Positions 51,222-60,715 of a stretch of 64,000 bases of DNA are shown in pieces (position 1 is the first letter of the stretch; each line of letters starts with the position of its first letter). The notes under the pieces were generated by a model that ran no database searches, was not told where the DNA came from, and worked only from the letters and a program-made list of their open reading frames with translations. Position numbers and translations under genes: made by a program. The stretch is from Rudaea cellulosilytica DSM 22992. GTDB taxonomy: Bacteria > Pseudomonadota > Gammaproteobacteria > Xanthomonadales > Rhodanobacteraceae. Where the stretch lies: positions 62,001-126,000 of the forward strand of contig NZ_KB899242.1 of assembly GCF_000378125.1 (NCBI RefSeq), given 5' to 3'.

Positions 51222-53219
51222 TTACCAGTGCACTCCGCGCATGATCGACGCGAACGCGACCTGTTCGCTGGTCGGCTGCTGTTGCTCGAGTTCCGCCCTG
51301 CCCTTCATGCCTTTCGCCGCCGCCGAATCGGGGAACATGCGGAACGCAGTGTTCATGATCACTTCGTACAGGCGCGGCGCGACCGCGTAGAGCAACTGCG
51401 CGAAGATGCCGGTACGCGTTGCGATGCGCACGGGGCGCTTGATGATCGCCTCGGCGATGAGGTCGGCCGCCTCGTCCGGCGACAGCGTCGGCACCGAGTC
51501 GTACATCTTGGTCGGCGCGATCATCGGCGTCTTCACCAGCGGCATGTTGATCGTGGTGAAGTTGATGCCATTGTCCGAGAACTCCGCCTGCGCACAGCGC
51601 GAGAATGCATCGAGCGCGGCCTTCGAGGCGACATAGGCCGAGAAGCGCGGTGCGTTGGTCAGCACGCCGATCGAGGAGATGTTGATGACGTGGCCGCGGT
51701 GACGCTCGGTCATGCCGGGCAGAAAACCCATGATCAAGCGCAGCGAGCCGAAGTAATTGAGCTGCATCGTGCGCTCGAAGTCGTGGAAGCGATCGTAGCT
51801 CGAGGCGATCGCGCGGCGAATCGAGCGTCCGGCATTGTTGACGAGGATATCGACGCCACCGTGCTCCTTGACGATCGTTGCGACGAGATCGTCGGCCGAT
51901 TTCATCTCGGCGAGGTCGGCGACATAGGTGTGGCAGACGCCGCCTGCCGCTTCAATCTCTTTCTTCGCCTCGGCAAGTTCGTCGGCACCACGCGCGCAGA
52001 TCAGCACCTTGCCGCCCGCGCCGGCGATCTTCAGCGCCGCGGCCTTGCCGATGCCTGAGGAGCCGCCCGTGATCAACACGCGACGGCCCTTGACCTTGCC
52101 GCTGAGCGAATGGTCGACGAACAGATCGGGGTCGAGGTGGCGCTCCCAGTAGTCCCACAGACGCCACGCGTAAGTGTCGAGCTTCGGCAGCTTGATCTTC
52201 GAGCCGCGCAGCGCGCGTTCGGTCTCACGCGAATCGAAGCGTGTCGGGTAATTGATCAACTTCAGCGCTTCGGCCGGAATGCCGAGGTCGCGCAGCACGG
52301 CGTTGACGAAGCGCTTTACCGGCGGCAGGCTCGCGAGCCCTTGCTTCACCACTGCGGGAATGAACCCGAACATGCGCGCGTCGAGGCGCATCGACATCTG
52401 CGGCGCATGCCCCGCGTGGGCGAAGATGTTGAGCACCTGGCCGATGCGCAGCGGCGCCGGGTCGGTCAGGTGGAACACGCCGCCGTCAAGGTCGGGCTTG
52501 TGCGCGATGTGGTCCATCGCATCGACCACGTAGTCGACCGGAACCATGTTGACGCGCCCGCCTTCGATGCCGAGCACGGGCATCCACGCCGGTAGCATTT
52601 GGCGCAACTTCTTCAGCGTGCGGAAGAAATAATATGGCCCGTCGATCTTGTCGATCTCGCCGGTCTGCGAATGGCCGAGCACGATCGCGGGGCGATAGAT
52701 GCGATACGGGCGCGTGCATTCCTTGCGCACGATCGCCTCGGATTCATGCTTGGTCTTGAAGTACGGATTCGCTTCGACGTCCTCGGCCTCGTCGAACATG
52801 TCCTCGCGGAACACGCCGGGATACATACCGGCAACCGCGATCGAACTGGCGTGATGAAAGCATCCGACCTTGATCTCGTCGGCGAGTTGCACGGCGTGGT
52901 GCGTGCCCTCGACGTTGGCCTTGTACTGGCTATCGGCATCGGCGGCGAGGTCGTAGATCGCGGCGAGATGGAAGAAATGCTTGACCTTGCCCGCGAGCGC
53001 CTTGCGCTGCGCCGGGGCCAGGCCGAGGTGTGGTTTGGCGAGGTCGCCCGGCACTGCGACGAGGCGTTTCCCGTCGTCGCCGAGGCGCTCGCGCAGCGCT
53101 TCGAACTTGTTCATCGACCCCTTGCGCACGAGGCAATGGATCGTGCCCTTGCGCGCGAGCAGTTTTTCCACGAGATGACGGCCGATGAACCCGGTTGCGC
53201 CGGTGACGAAATAAGTCAT
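51222..53219 (-). CDS. Two-domain SDR: fatty acyl (CoA/aldehyde) reductase
   Basis: The 665-residue product is a fusion. Residues 1 to about 365 form an extended SDR/thioester-reductase-like domain (TGATGFIG at 6-13, YRIYRPAIVLGHSQTGEIDK, YFKTKHESE with the Tyr-Lys pair). Residues about 375-665 form a classical SDR (LITGGSSGIGK, NNAGRSIRRAI, ISSIGVLTNAPRFSAYVASK). From memory, the whole architecture and many stretches (MQLNYFGS, NMPLVKTPMIAPTK, MRGVHW end) match the Marinobacter two-domain fatty acyl-CoA reductase, which makes fatty alcohols for wax esters. The divergent ACBP and TetR genes support an acyl-CoA substrate. Confidence 0.85.
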   Translation of the reverse strand: MTYFVTGATGFIGRHLVEKLLARKGTIHCLVRKGSMNKFEALRERLGDDGKRLVAVPGDLAKPHLGLAPAQRKALAGKVKHFFHLAAIYDLAADADSQYKANVEGTHHAVQLADEIKVGCFHHASSIAVAGMYPGVFREDMFDEAEDVEANPYFKTKHESEAIVRKECTRPYRIYRPAIVLGHSQTGEIDKIDGPYYFFRTLKKLRQMLPAWMPVLGIEGGRVNMVPVDYVVDAMDHIAHKPDLDGGVFHLTDPAPLRIGQVLNIFAHAGHAPQMSMRLDARMFGFIPAVVKQGLASLPPVKRFVNAVLRDLGIPAEALKLINYPTRFDSRETERALRGSKIKLPKLDTYAWRLWDYWERHLDPDLFVDHSLSGKVKGRRVLITGGSSGIGKAAALKIAGAGGKVLICARGADELAEAKKEIEAAGGVCHTYVADLAEMKSADDLVATIVKEHGGVDILVNNAGRSIRRAIASSYDRFHDFERTMQLNYFGSLRLIMGFLPGMTERHRGHVINISSIGVLTNAPRFSAYVASKAALDAFSRCAQAEFSDNGINFTTINMPLVKTPMIAPTKMYDSVPTLSPDEAADLIAEAIIKRPVRIATRTGIFAQLLYAVAPRLYEVIMNTAFRMFPDSAAAKGMKGRAELEQQQPTSEQVAFASIMRGVHW

Positions 53220-53427
53220 GTTCTACCCCGTTTGTTGTCCCTGAGAACTTGCCGCCGAAGTACCGCGATCGGCAGCCCGCGATGCCGGCAAACAAGTTTG
53301 CCCGAGTATTGCAACGACGCCTACAGAATGCTTGCTGCGTTGCATCGCGATGCCGTTTGAATCCGCTTCGCGTTGACCATGCGGTGAACGGGTGCGTAGA
53401 ATTCCGCGGAGCCATCCGGGGAACGAC

Positions 53428-53685
53428 ATGTCCGATCTGAAAGCGAAATTCGAAAAAGCCGGCGAAGACGTCAAGCTGCTCAAGGAACGGCCGGACAACG
53501 ATACCCTGCTCAAGCTCTATGCGCTCTACAAGCAAGGCTCCGAGGGCGACGTCTCGGGCCCGAAGCCCGGTTTCTTCGATTTCGTCGGCACAGCCAAGTA
53601 CGAAGCCTGGGCCAAGCTCAAGGGCACCAAGGCCGACGAAGCGCAACAGAAATACGTCGATCTGGTGAAGAAACTCGGCGGCTGA
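53428..53685 (+). CDS. Acyl-CoA-binding protein (ACBP)
   Basis: The 85-residue product matches the ACBP fold at typical length: LKAKFEKAGEDVKLLKERPD, LLKLYALYKQGSEGDVSG and KYEAWAKLKGTKADEAQQKY, with the conserved Tyr and Lys acyl-CoA contacts. It binds long-chain acyl-CoA in the cytoplasm. ACBPs are common in eukaryotes but patchy in bacteria. It is divergent from the acyl reductase (208 bp) and 16 bp before a TetR gene. GGGGAA precedes the ATG. Confidence 0.93.
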   Translation: MSDLKAKFEKAGEDVKLLKERPDNDTLLKLYALYKQGSEGDVSGPKPGFFDFVGTAKYEAWAKLKGTKADEAQQKYVDLVKKLGG

Positions 53686-53701
53686 ACGCCGCGCGGCGCA
53701 G

Positions 53702-54346
53702 ATGGCGCGGCAAACGAAGGATCGCATCCTCGAGGTCAGCCTCGCGATGTTCAATGCGCAGGGCGAGCCGAACGTCACCACGAATCATATTGCCGACGAA
53801 CTTGAAATCAGCCCGGGCAATCTCTACTACCACTACCGCAACAAGGAAAACATCGTCGAGCACATCTTCGCGCGCTACGAGGCGCGCATGGATCAGGCCC
53901 TGCTCGTGCCCGACGACCGCCTGCCGACACTCGAGGATGTGTGGCTGCAGCTGCACATGGTTTTCGAGTGCATGTGGGACTACCGCTTCCTCTATCGCGA
54001 CCTTGTCGACATCCTCTCGCGCAACCGCAAGCTGCGCTCCCACTTCGCGCGCATCCTCGCCCGCGCTGGAGCAAGCACGCGCGACGTGCTCACCGGCCTT
54101 GCCCAGGCCGGTATCGTGCGCGCCACCGCGGACGAGATCCGGGCGACCTCCGAGAACGTACTGTTGGTGACGACGTTCTGGCTCAACTTCAATGCCGTAC
54201 GCGGCAGCGGCGACGTGCACAAGACCGCGCCGAGTCAGGAAGACCTGACCCATGGCATCTACCAGGTGATGTTGCTGATCGCGCCGTTTTTGCGCGATGC
54301 GGAGCGTGTGCATCTCAATACGCTGGCGCAGGCGTATCGGCGCTGA
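53702..54346 (+). CDS. TetR family transcriptional regulator
   Basis: The 214-residue product has an N-terminal HTH (RILEVSLAMFNAQGEPNVTT, HIADELEISPGNLYYHYRNK) and a helical ligand-binding domain with FLYRDLVDILSRNRKLRSHF, as in the FabR/PsrA-like acyl-responsive group. It is directly downstream of the ACBP gene and may repress the ACBP-TetR unit and the divergent reductase with an acyl-CoA signal; this is inference. Confidence 0.9.
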   Translation: MARQTKDRILEVSLAMFNAQGEPNVTTNHIADELEISPGNLYYHYRNKENIVEHIFARYEARMDQALLVPDDRLPTLEDVWLQLHMVFECMWDYRFLYRDLVDILSRNRKLRSHFARILARAGASTRDVLTGLAQAGIVRATADEIRATSENVLLVTTFWLNFNAVRGSGDVHKTAPSQEDLTHGIYQVMLLIAPFLRDAERVHLNTLAQAYRR

Positions 54347-54456
54347 CGCGCGCCGCTTCCGCACTTGCTGGTCATTTCAGCGCAAGCTGCTTGCTTTACT
54401 CTGATTCTTTCTGACCGCGTCCCTTCGCCTTTCCGCACGCATCCCGCGCGCGGGTC

Positions 54457-54484
54457 ACTTTTCTTTGCTTGCACAAAGAAAAGT
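54457..54484. repeat. Intergenic hairpin repeat element
   Basis: ACTTTTCTTTG and CAAAGAAAAGT form an 11-bp stem around CTTGCA. It sits inside a 365-bp gene-free stretch (54347-54712) that ends in GC-rich palindromic DNA. Its core with flanking GTAACCAAAAGAAATGCACC resembles an intergenic repeat seen in many Xanthomonadales and other gammaproteobacterial genomes; this is from memory. Short frames through it are not genes. Confidence 0.6.
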
Positions 54485-54712
54485 AACCAAAAGAAATGCA
54501 CCCCGGATGCCGCGCCCTCCGCGCTTCGCGCTCCGGGTACGCGAGGTCATGCCGGGGTTCGTTGACTGAACTTCCCTGTCCAGACAACGAACTCGGCGCG
54601 ATCCATCGCGCCGACCCTGCGGGCGCTTCCGTCATGCCCTCACCGCAGCAAACGGGGACCCGAAGATCAATAGCGCAAAGCCAAATGCGCTGATACTTTC
54701 GATACAACCGCT

Positions 54713-55108
54713 CTACTTCGCGGCCTTGAGCTTGCGCGTCAGCGTGGCGACCTGGCGGCTCAGGTCTTCGATCTCGCGCTTGGTCGGAATGCCGAAGCGG
54801 TTGAGCGCGCGGCCGACGCGGTTTTCGACGACCTTCGCGTAAGTATCGAACTGCTTCTCGACGCGCAATAGGATCGGGCTGAAGACGCCGGTTGCCTGCG
54901 CCTGCGCGTCGGCAACGGCCTCGCGTGCGAACTGCGTGCCGCGCGCGGTGAATCCCTGACCTTCCTCGACGAAACGGCCGAACCATTGCCCGCCGTGCTT
55001 GCGCGTCAACGAAAAAGCACCGAGGCCAGCGAGCCATGCGCGGCGCAGTTGCTCCGCAGGCGTATTCGCGAACTCGATCTTGACGTTCTTGGTCTTCTTG
55101 CCAGCCAT
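54713..55108 (-). CDS. Phasin family protein (PHA granule-associated)
   Basis: The 131-residue product has EQLRRAWLAGLGAFSLTRKH near the N-terminus, the usual start of phasins of the PhaF/PhaI type, then long amphipathic helices (YAKVVENRVGRALNRFGIPT, IEDLSRQVATLTRKLKAAK). It likely coats polyhydroxyalkanoate granules or related inclusions. No PHA synthase is in the window. It is near the fatty-acyl reductase module, so storage-lipid biology is a common thread. Confidence 0.85.
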   Translation of the reverse strand: MAGKKTKNVKIEFANTPAEQLRRAWLAGLGAFSLTRKHGGQWFGRFVEEGQGFTARGTQFAREAVADAQAQATGVFSPILLRVEKQFDTYAKVVENRVGRALNRFGIPTKREIEDLSRQVATLTRKLKAAK

Positions 55109-55280
55109 GCGCTTGCCTCGTCTTGTCGGTAATGGAAGTGGAAGGAAAGCTAGCGACCAGGGCTAGAACATTCACACTAACTCGCGGCGTTGGAATGAGC
55201 CCTCGGCCGCTCAATGCCGCGGCAGTCGCAGGTCGGGCTGCGAAGCCCTGCTTGCGTGCATACGGAGGATTACGAAATGG

Positions 55281-55829
55281 TCAGGACTCGACTATTGAAT
55301 AGACTGCGAACACCCGCAATAGACCAGGCTCCCCCTCTTTGAACTTGCCGGTTTCGATAGCCGCGACCGCATCTTCAAAGGTTGGGAAAAGACAATGCTC
55401 ATTTACTCGCACCGTACCAGCGAGATTGTTGCACGATAACGGTGAGCACTCCGGACTGGTGTGAGCATAGAAATTGACTACGTCATACCCCTCTATGTTC
55501 TTCGCGACCGGGGTAGCGACTTCAGTTTGAAACGCTGCTTCGGGCGAGAATGATGACCAACGACCGGAACCTTGATCGTATTCTTGTTCGTATACTTCGT
55601 AGTAGAACAACTTCGCCCCTTCAAGCGAGGCACCCACCGTCTCTGCGACCTCGGCGATCACCTCAGGCGAGTCAAATAGCCAGTAGCCGTTGTGTTTCCA
55701 GCAGTTACTGTAGTCTGCGAAATCATCAGAGATGCAGTTGCTGACCGAGTAGATATCGTGCACATCAGTCACGGCGAGCCACTCCGGACGACTTGCTATG
55801 CGCTTCGACATATAACCAGCCGGAACCAT
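55281..55829 (-). CDS. Conserved-looking protein of unknown function, lower GC
   Basis: The 182-residue product starts at ATG 55829 after AGGACCTAA. It is acidic with many aromatics (YSVSNCISDDFADYSNCWKH, LFYYEVYEQEYDQG, FYAHTSPECSPLSCNNLA) and six Cys but no signal peptide. I do not recognise a named family. The coding sequence is visibly less GC-rich than its neighbours, suggesting horizontal gain. It lies 8 bp after zipA on the same strand and may use its promoter. Confidence 0.7.
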   Translation of the reverse strand: MVPAGYMSKRIASRPEWLAVTDVHDIYSVSNCISDDFADYSNCWKHNGYWLFDSPEVIAEVAETVGASLEGAKLFYYEVYEQEYDQGSGRWSSFSPEAAFQTEVATPVAKNIEGYDVVNFYAHTSPECSPLSCNNLAGTVRVNEHCLFPTFEDAVAAIETGKFKEGEPGLLRVFAVYSIVES

Positions 55830-55836
55830 TTAGGTC

Positions 55837-56601
55837 CTACCGCAGCTTGATTTGATTGCTCTCGTACTTGCGATCGTAAGCGCGCAATTCATCGCGGATA
55901 TGCGCAATGCGCTGGCGGCCGAGGACGCTGCGCTCCTCGTCGAGGACGTTGGCGCCGAGCAGTTCGGCCATGCGCTGCGCGGTCGGCAGCAGCGCATCCC
56001 AGCCGTCGAGCGCGGGCAGCGGGCCCGGGAGGGCCATGAAGAAGGTGACGCCCGGGGTCTGCAGGCTGTCGATCCCGCGCATGTCAAAGAAGCCCGGCTT
56101 GACCATGTTGGCCATGCTGAAGATCGGCCCCGCTTCGGGGCGACCGGCGACGAGGCGGTGGAAGATGTTCTTGTCGCCGAACAGCAAGCCCGCTTTCTCG
56201 GCGGCGACGATCAAGCTGGCGCCGTGGATCGTTTCGCCAGGACGCGCGGCGACGTGCAAGGTGACGATGCGATCGACCGGCTGTCCTTCCGGGCGCACGC
56301 CCGGGAGCGGGCCTTTACGCGCGGGCGGCACCGGCGTGGGCGCGCCGACGCGGCCGCCCGAGATCGCCGCGCCCAGCTTGTCGAGTTCGCTCTGGATACC
56401 AACTTCGAGTTCGCCCTGGGCGGGCACGGCATCGGGATCGGGCATCTCGCCGAGCGACGGCTCGACGCGTTCGCCGTCCACGCTCTGCCCGAGCTTGCGC
56501 CTGCCCTGCCCGGGCTTGCGCGGGCGGCCGAAGAAGTAGATCAGCGCGAGCACGGCAACGCCCGCGATAACGAGGATGATGCGTAGTTGGGTTGGGTCCA
56601 T
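55837..56601 (-). CDS. zipA: Cell division protein ZipA
   Basis: The 254-residue product starts at ATG 56601 (GGAG eight bases upstream). An N-terminal membrane anchor (LRIILVIAGVAVLALIYFFG) is followed by a basic and Pro/Gln-rich linker. The C-terminal FtsZ-binding domain starts near residue 115 (IVTLHVAARPGETIHGASLI ... SMANMVKPGFFDMRGIDSLQ). It tethers FtsZ to the membrane in divisome assembly. It is downstream of smc, as in other Xanthomonadales. Confidence 0.93.
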   Translation of the reverse strand: MDPTQLRIILVIAGVAVLALIYFFGRPRKPGQGRRKLGQSVDGERVEPSLGEMPDPDAVPAQGELEVGIQSELDKLGAAISGGRVGAPTPVPPARKGPLPGVRPEGQPVDRIVTLHVAARPGETIHGASLIVAAEKAGLLFGDKNIFHRLVAGRPEAGPIFSMANMVKPGFFDMRGIDSLQTPGVTFFMALPGPLPALDGWDALLPTAQRMAELLGANVLDEERSVLGRQRIAHIRDELRAYDRKYESNQIKLR

Positions 56602-56667
56602 TCCGGCAACTCCGATCGAGTATGTGTCCAAACCTGTTCTCAAAGCGCAGTAGCTTTGAGGACAGGT

Positions 56668-59600
56668 TTACGCGGCGCCTGCCAGCTTCGCCGCCTCGGC
56701 CAAGTCTACTTGAACCAGGCGCGACACGCCCGGCTCACGCATGGTCACACCGCAGAGCTGTTCGGCTACTTCCATCGTCGCCTTGTTGTGGGTGACGAAC
56801 AGGAACTGCACGTTCTCGCTCATCTCTTTCACGAGGTTCGAGAAGCGGCCGACGTTGGCCTCGTCGAGTGGCGCGTCGACCTCGTCGAGCAGGCAGAACG
56901 GCGCCGGGTTGAGGCGGAAGATCGAGAACACGAGTGCAACCGCGCTCATCGCCTTCTCACCACCCGAGAGCAGCGAAATGCTGGTCACGCGCTTGCCGGG
57001 CGGCCGCGCCATGATCGCCACGCCCGCGTCGAGCACGTTGTCGCCGGTCAGTTCGAGATAGGCCTGGCCGCCACCGAACAGGCGCGGAAACAGCTCCTGC
57101 AGGCCGGTGTTGACGCGATCGAAAGTTTCCTTGAAACGCGCGCGCGTCTCGGTGTCGATTTTCTTGATCGCGGATTCGAGTGTTTCCAGCGCGGTGTTCA
57201 GATCGGTGAGCTGCGAGTCGAGATAGGTCTTGCGCTGCGATTGTTCCTCGTACTCCGAAATCGCGGCGAGGTTGACCGGTTCGAGGCGTTTGATCTTGCC
57301 GTCGAGTTCGGTGATGTCGCGCTGCCATTCCTCGTGGTCGGCGCCCTGCGGCAGCGACTCGATCAGCGTGGCGAATTCGTGGCCGGCGGCAACGATCGCA
57401 TCCTGCAACTGCTGCGCGCGCATCTTGAGGCCGTGCTCGGCGAGGCGCTTTTCCGACAGCGCTTCGCGCGCCTGTTGCAGCAGGTGTTCGATGCGGTGGC
57501 GCTCCTGCTCGTGGCCGCGAAATTCATGATCGCGCGTTTCCAACACGCGGCGCGCTTCGACGAGCTGCTTGTCGATCAGCAGACGCTGATCGAGATAGAT
57601 CTGGCGCTCCGATTCGAGGTCGGCGAGCGGCGTCTGCCCCGATTCGAGCTGTTGCGCAATCTCGGCTTTGCGCGATTCGAGCTGGGCGAGCTGGCCGCTC
57701 ATGCGCAGCAACGCCTGTTCGAGCGCGGCCACGTTAGTCCGCTTGGATTCGATGTCGAGCGCTAGCCGATGTGTCTGCTCCGATGCCTCGCGTGCATTCA
57801 TGCGCGCTTCCTCGCGCGCTTCGAGCAGGCGCCGGCGTTCGCTGTCGAGATGCTGGCGATGCTGCTCCTGATCGCCCATGCGCGAGACGGCTTCCTCGAG
57901 TCTTGCGCGTGCCTCGCGCGTGGCAGTGTCGTCCGTGGCGAACTTGGTTTCGAGTTCGGCGATTTCGCCGTCGACGCGCGCGATGCGCGCCTGTGCGGTT
58001 TCGAGCTTGCCGCGATGGCTTTGCAAGGCGCCGGCTAGCTCGGCCATGCGCCGATGCGCGACGTAGAGCTCCCGCTGCGCATCGTCACGCGTGCGCTCGG
58101 CGTCGGCGCGCTGCGACTTGATTTCGTCGAAGCGCGCGTTGAGCGTCGCGATGCGCTCCTCGGACGCGGCCAGTTCGTCTTTGAGCGCGTGGATTTCCTT
58201 TTCGCGCGCGATCACGCCCGCCTGCGCATCGCCACGCCGGCGCACGCGCGCGAAACCCGCGCCGAGCCATTCGCCGGCCGGCGTGATGACGGATTCATGC
58301 GGCGCGAGGCTGGCGGCGCGCACACGCGCGGCGTCGATCGAATCTGCGGTGTAGATGCTGTCGAGGATATGCAGCGCAGCGACCGGCCCGCGCGCGTGAG
58401 CGGCGAGTGTTCCTTCACGTGCGGCTCCAGCCTGCTGCGCCGAAACCAGCGCGATATCGGCCTTACTCGCCTGCGCGAGTTCGCCGAGGAAATCGAACGG
58501 CGCATCGACGAGCACCCCATCGAACAGGCCCGAGAGCACCGTTTCGACCGCGGTTTCCCAGCCCGCTTCCACGTCGAGCGCTTCGCCGAGGCGCGGCGCT
58601 TTGTCGAGGCCGAGACGTTCGAGCCATTCATGCGCCGGCGACTTCTCCTGGCCCAGTGCAGCATGTTGCAGGGCCTCGAGCGATGCGAGACGGCCGCGCA
58701 TGGTTTGCAGCGAAGTGCGGCCTTCGCTGAGCCAGGCACTGGCCTGGTGTTCTTCGCCTGCGAGTTCCTCGTGCTTGGCCTTGCGCTCGTCGAGCATCGC
58801 GGTGAAGGTTTCGACCTTCTCCCTGTGCTCGTCGTGGTCGGCGGCGAGTTGCTCTGCGGCCGCACTCAGCGCGGCGAAGTCGGCGGCCTGCTTTTCCGCG
58901 CGCAACGCTTCGAGGCGGCGGCCGAGTTCCATCGACTGGCGGTCGAGATAGTCGAGGCGCGTGCGCTCGACTTCGGCAGCCTGGCCCGAATCGGCGCTGG
59001 CCTTGGAGTGCTCATCCCACTGCGATTGCCATTCGGCGAGCGCGGCTTCGGCGGCGTGCTGCGCCTCGGCGGTCTGTTCGGCGGCTTCGCGCAACGCTTC
59101 GAGCTTGGGCTCGCCGTCGAGCAGCGAGGTGCGCAGCGTTTCGATCTGCTCGCGGTCGGCGGCGATGTGCTCGCCGAGTTCGGCGTAGGCGTTTTCAGTC
59201 TCGACGCGCGCGCGCTCGAGACGCTCGCCGAGCTCCTTGTTGTGCTGGATCTGTTGCTCGACGCGCGCGATGTCGCCGCCGACGCGATAGACCTCGGCCT
59301 GCACGCTGTTCAAGTGATCGGTCGCACCCTGGTGCGTCTCGCGCAACGTTTCAAGCTGCGCCTCGACTCCGCGCTGGTCGGCGACGAGTTTCTCGATGCC
59401 GATCTCGGCTTCGCGCAGCGCGTCGCCGTGGCCTTCGAGCTCGGTTGCGATCGCGCGGTAGTGCAGACCGCGCAGTTCGGCTTCCTTCTTCGCCTGCTCG
59501 GTCTTCAGTTCCTGCCAGCGCGCGGCCGCCTTGGCCTGGCGGTTGAGGTGTTCGAGCTGCTTGTCGACTTCCTCGCGTACGTCGTTCAGGCGTTCGAGGT

Positions 59601-60168
59601 TCTCGCGCGTGGCCTTGATGCGGCTTTCGGTTTCCTTGCGCCGTTCCTTGTACTTGGAGATGCCGGCGGCTTCCTCGAGATGCCCGCGCAGTTCATCCGG
59701 ATGCGCCGAGATGATCTCCGAGATCATGCCCTGTTCGATGATCGAGTAGCTGCGCGCGCCGAGGCCGGTGCCGAGGAACAGGTCGGTGATGTCGCGACGG
59801 CGGCAGCGCGCGCCGTTGAGGAAATACTGCGACTGGCCGTCGCGGCTGGCCACGCGCTTGACCGAGATTTCGTTGTACTTGGCGTACTCGCCGACGACGA
59901 GGCCGTCGGAGTTGTCGAAGATCAGTTCCACCTGCGCCGTGCCGACCGGCTTGCGTCCGCCGGAGCCCGAAAAGATCACGTCGCTCAGCGCGTCGCCGCG
60001 CAGGCGGCTCGCCGCGCTCTCGCCCATGACCCAGCGGATCGCGTCGATGATGTTCGATTTGCCGCAGCCGTTCGGACCGACGATGCCGGTCATGTTGGTG
60101 GGCAGGTGCAGGACAGTCGGATCGACGAAAGACTTGAATCCGGAGAGCTTGATCGTAGTAAGCCGCAC
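56668..60168 (-). CDS. smc: Chromosome segregation protein SMC
   Basis: The 1166-residue product starts at GTG 60168 (VRLTTIKLSGFKSFVDPT). Walker A GPNGCGKS is at residues 31-38, followed by two long coiled coils around a hinge near 500-620. The C-terminal signature LLSGGEKAMSAVAL and Walker B FCLLDEVDAPLD are present. It is the ATPase of the SMC-ScpAB condensin. The frame's 40 extra upstream codons overlap the queF promoter area and are not used. scpA and scpB are encoded at the other end of this region. Confidence 0.96.
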   Translation of the reverse strand: MRLTTIKLSGFKSFVDPTVLHLPTNMTGIVGPNGCGKSNIIDAIRWVMGESAASRLRGDALSDVIFSGSGGRKPVGTAQVELIFDNSDGLVVGEYAKYNEISVKRVASRDGQSQYFLNGARCRRRDITDLFLGTGLGARSYSIIEQGMISEIISAHPDELRGHLEEAAGISKYKERRKETESRIKATRENLERLNDVREEVDKQLEHLNRQAKAAARWQELKTEQAKKEAELRGLHYRAIATELEGHGDALREAEIGIEKLVADQRGVEAQLETLRETHQGATDHLNSVQAEVYRVGGDIARVEQQIQHNKELGERLERARVETENAYAELGEHIAADREQIETLRTSLLDGEPKLEALREAAEQTAEAQHAAEAALAEWQSQWDEHSKASADSGQAAEVERTRLDYLDRQSMELGRRLEALRAEKQAADFAALSAAAEQLAADHDEHREKVETFTAMLDERKAKHEELAGEEHQASAWLSEGRTSLQTMRGRLASLEALQHAALGQEKSPAHEWLERLGLDKAPRLGEALDVEAGWETAVETVLSGLFDGVLVDAPFDFLGELAQASKADIALVSAQQAGAAREGTLAAHARGPVAALHILDSIYTADSIDAARVRAASLAPHESVITPAGEWLGAGFARVRRRGDAQAGVIAREKEIHALKDELAASEERIATLNARFDEIKSQRADAERTRDDAQRELYVAHRRMAELAGALQSHRGKLETAQARIARVDGEIAELETKFATDDTATREARARLEEAVSRMGDQEQHRQHLDSERRRLLEAREEARMNAREASEQTHRLALDIESKRTNVAALEQALLRMSGQLAQLESRKAEIAQQLESGQTPLADLESERQIYLDQRLLIDKQLVEARRVLETRDHEFRGHEQERHRIEHLLQQAREALSEKRLAEHGLKMRAQQLQDAIVAAGHEFATLIESLPQGADHEEWQRDITELDGKIKRLEPVNLAAISEYEEQSQRKTYLDSQLTDLNTALETLESAIKKIDTETRARFKETFDRVNTGLQELFPRLFGGGQAYLELTGDNVLDAGVAIMARPPGKRVTSISLLSGGEKAMSAVALVFSIFRLNPAPFCLLDEVDAPLDEANVGRFSNLVKEMSENVQFLFVTHNKATMEVAEQLCGVTMREPGVSRLVQVDLAEAAKLAGAA

Positions 60169-60309
60169 TAGTTTCCATTCCGTTCGGGGCCGGAAAAACG
60201 GCCCACGTTGTCTGGCGCAAGGGCTTGCGCTAAGGTGCGCGCCCCACGTACGAGGCCGTCGTTCCCGCAAAAGGCGGAATGACGGCAAGAAATTCAGGAG
60301 TCAGGGTCC

Positions 60310-60699
60310 ATGTCCACCAAGCCCAGCAAGAAACTGGAAACCTTCGCGAACCCGCAGCCGGACCGCGATTATACCATCCGCATGCGCATCCCCGAGTTCA
60401 CCTGCCTGTGCCCGAAAACCGGTCAGCCGGACTTCGCCGAAATGCGCCTGGAATACGTGGCCGACAAGACCTGCGTCGAGCTGAAATCGCTCAAACTCTA
60501 TATCTGGAGCTTCCGCGACGAGGGTCATTTCCATGAGGACGTGACCAACCGCATCCTCGACGACCTGGTCAAGGCGACCAAGCCCCGTTTCATGCGCCTG
60601 AGCGCCGAGTTCGGCGTGCGCGGCGGCATCTATACCACCGTCATCGCCGAGCACCACAAGAAAGGCTGGAAGGCACCGGCAAAAGTCGAGCTGGCGTAA
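60310..60699 (+). CDS. queF: NADPH-dependent 7-cyano-7-deazaguanine reductase QueF (short type)
   Basis: The 129-residue product carries catalytic Cys in [16 protein letters not shown], Glu and NADPH site residues in [20 protein letters not shown], and the QueF tail ([16 protein letters not shown]). It reduces preQ0 to preQ1 in queuosine synthesis. It is divergent from smc with a 141-bp spacer. Confidence 0.96.
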   Translation: MSTKPSKKLETFANPQPDRDYTIRMRIPEFTCLCPKTGQPDFAEMRLEYVADKTCVELKSLKLYIWSFRDEGHFHEDVTNRILDDLVKATKPRFMRLSAEFGVRGGIYTTVIAEHHKKGWKAPAKVELA

Positions 60700-60715
60700 G
60701 CCCGCTCGTTGCTCG

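Noticed and set aside
58054..60171. 705-codon + strand frame over smc
   Set aside because: It is antisense to the SMC coiled-coil coding region, where long mirror frames are expected.
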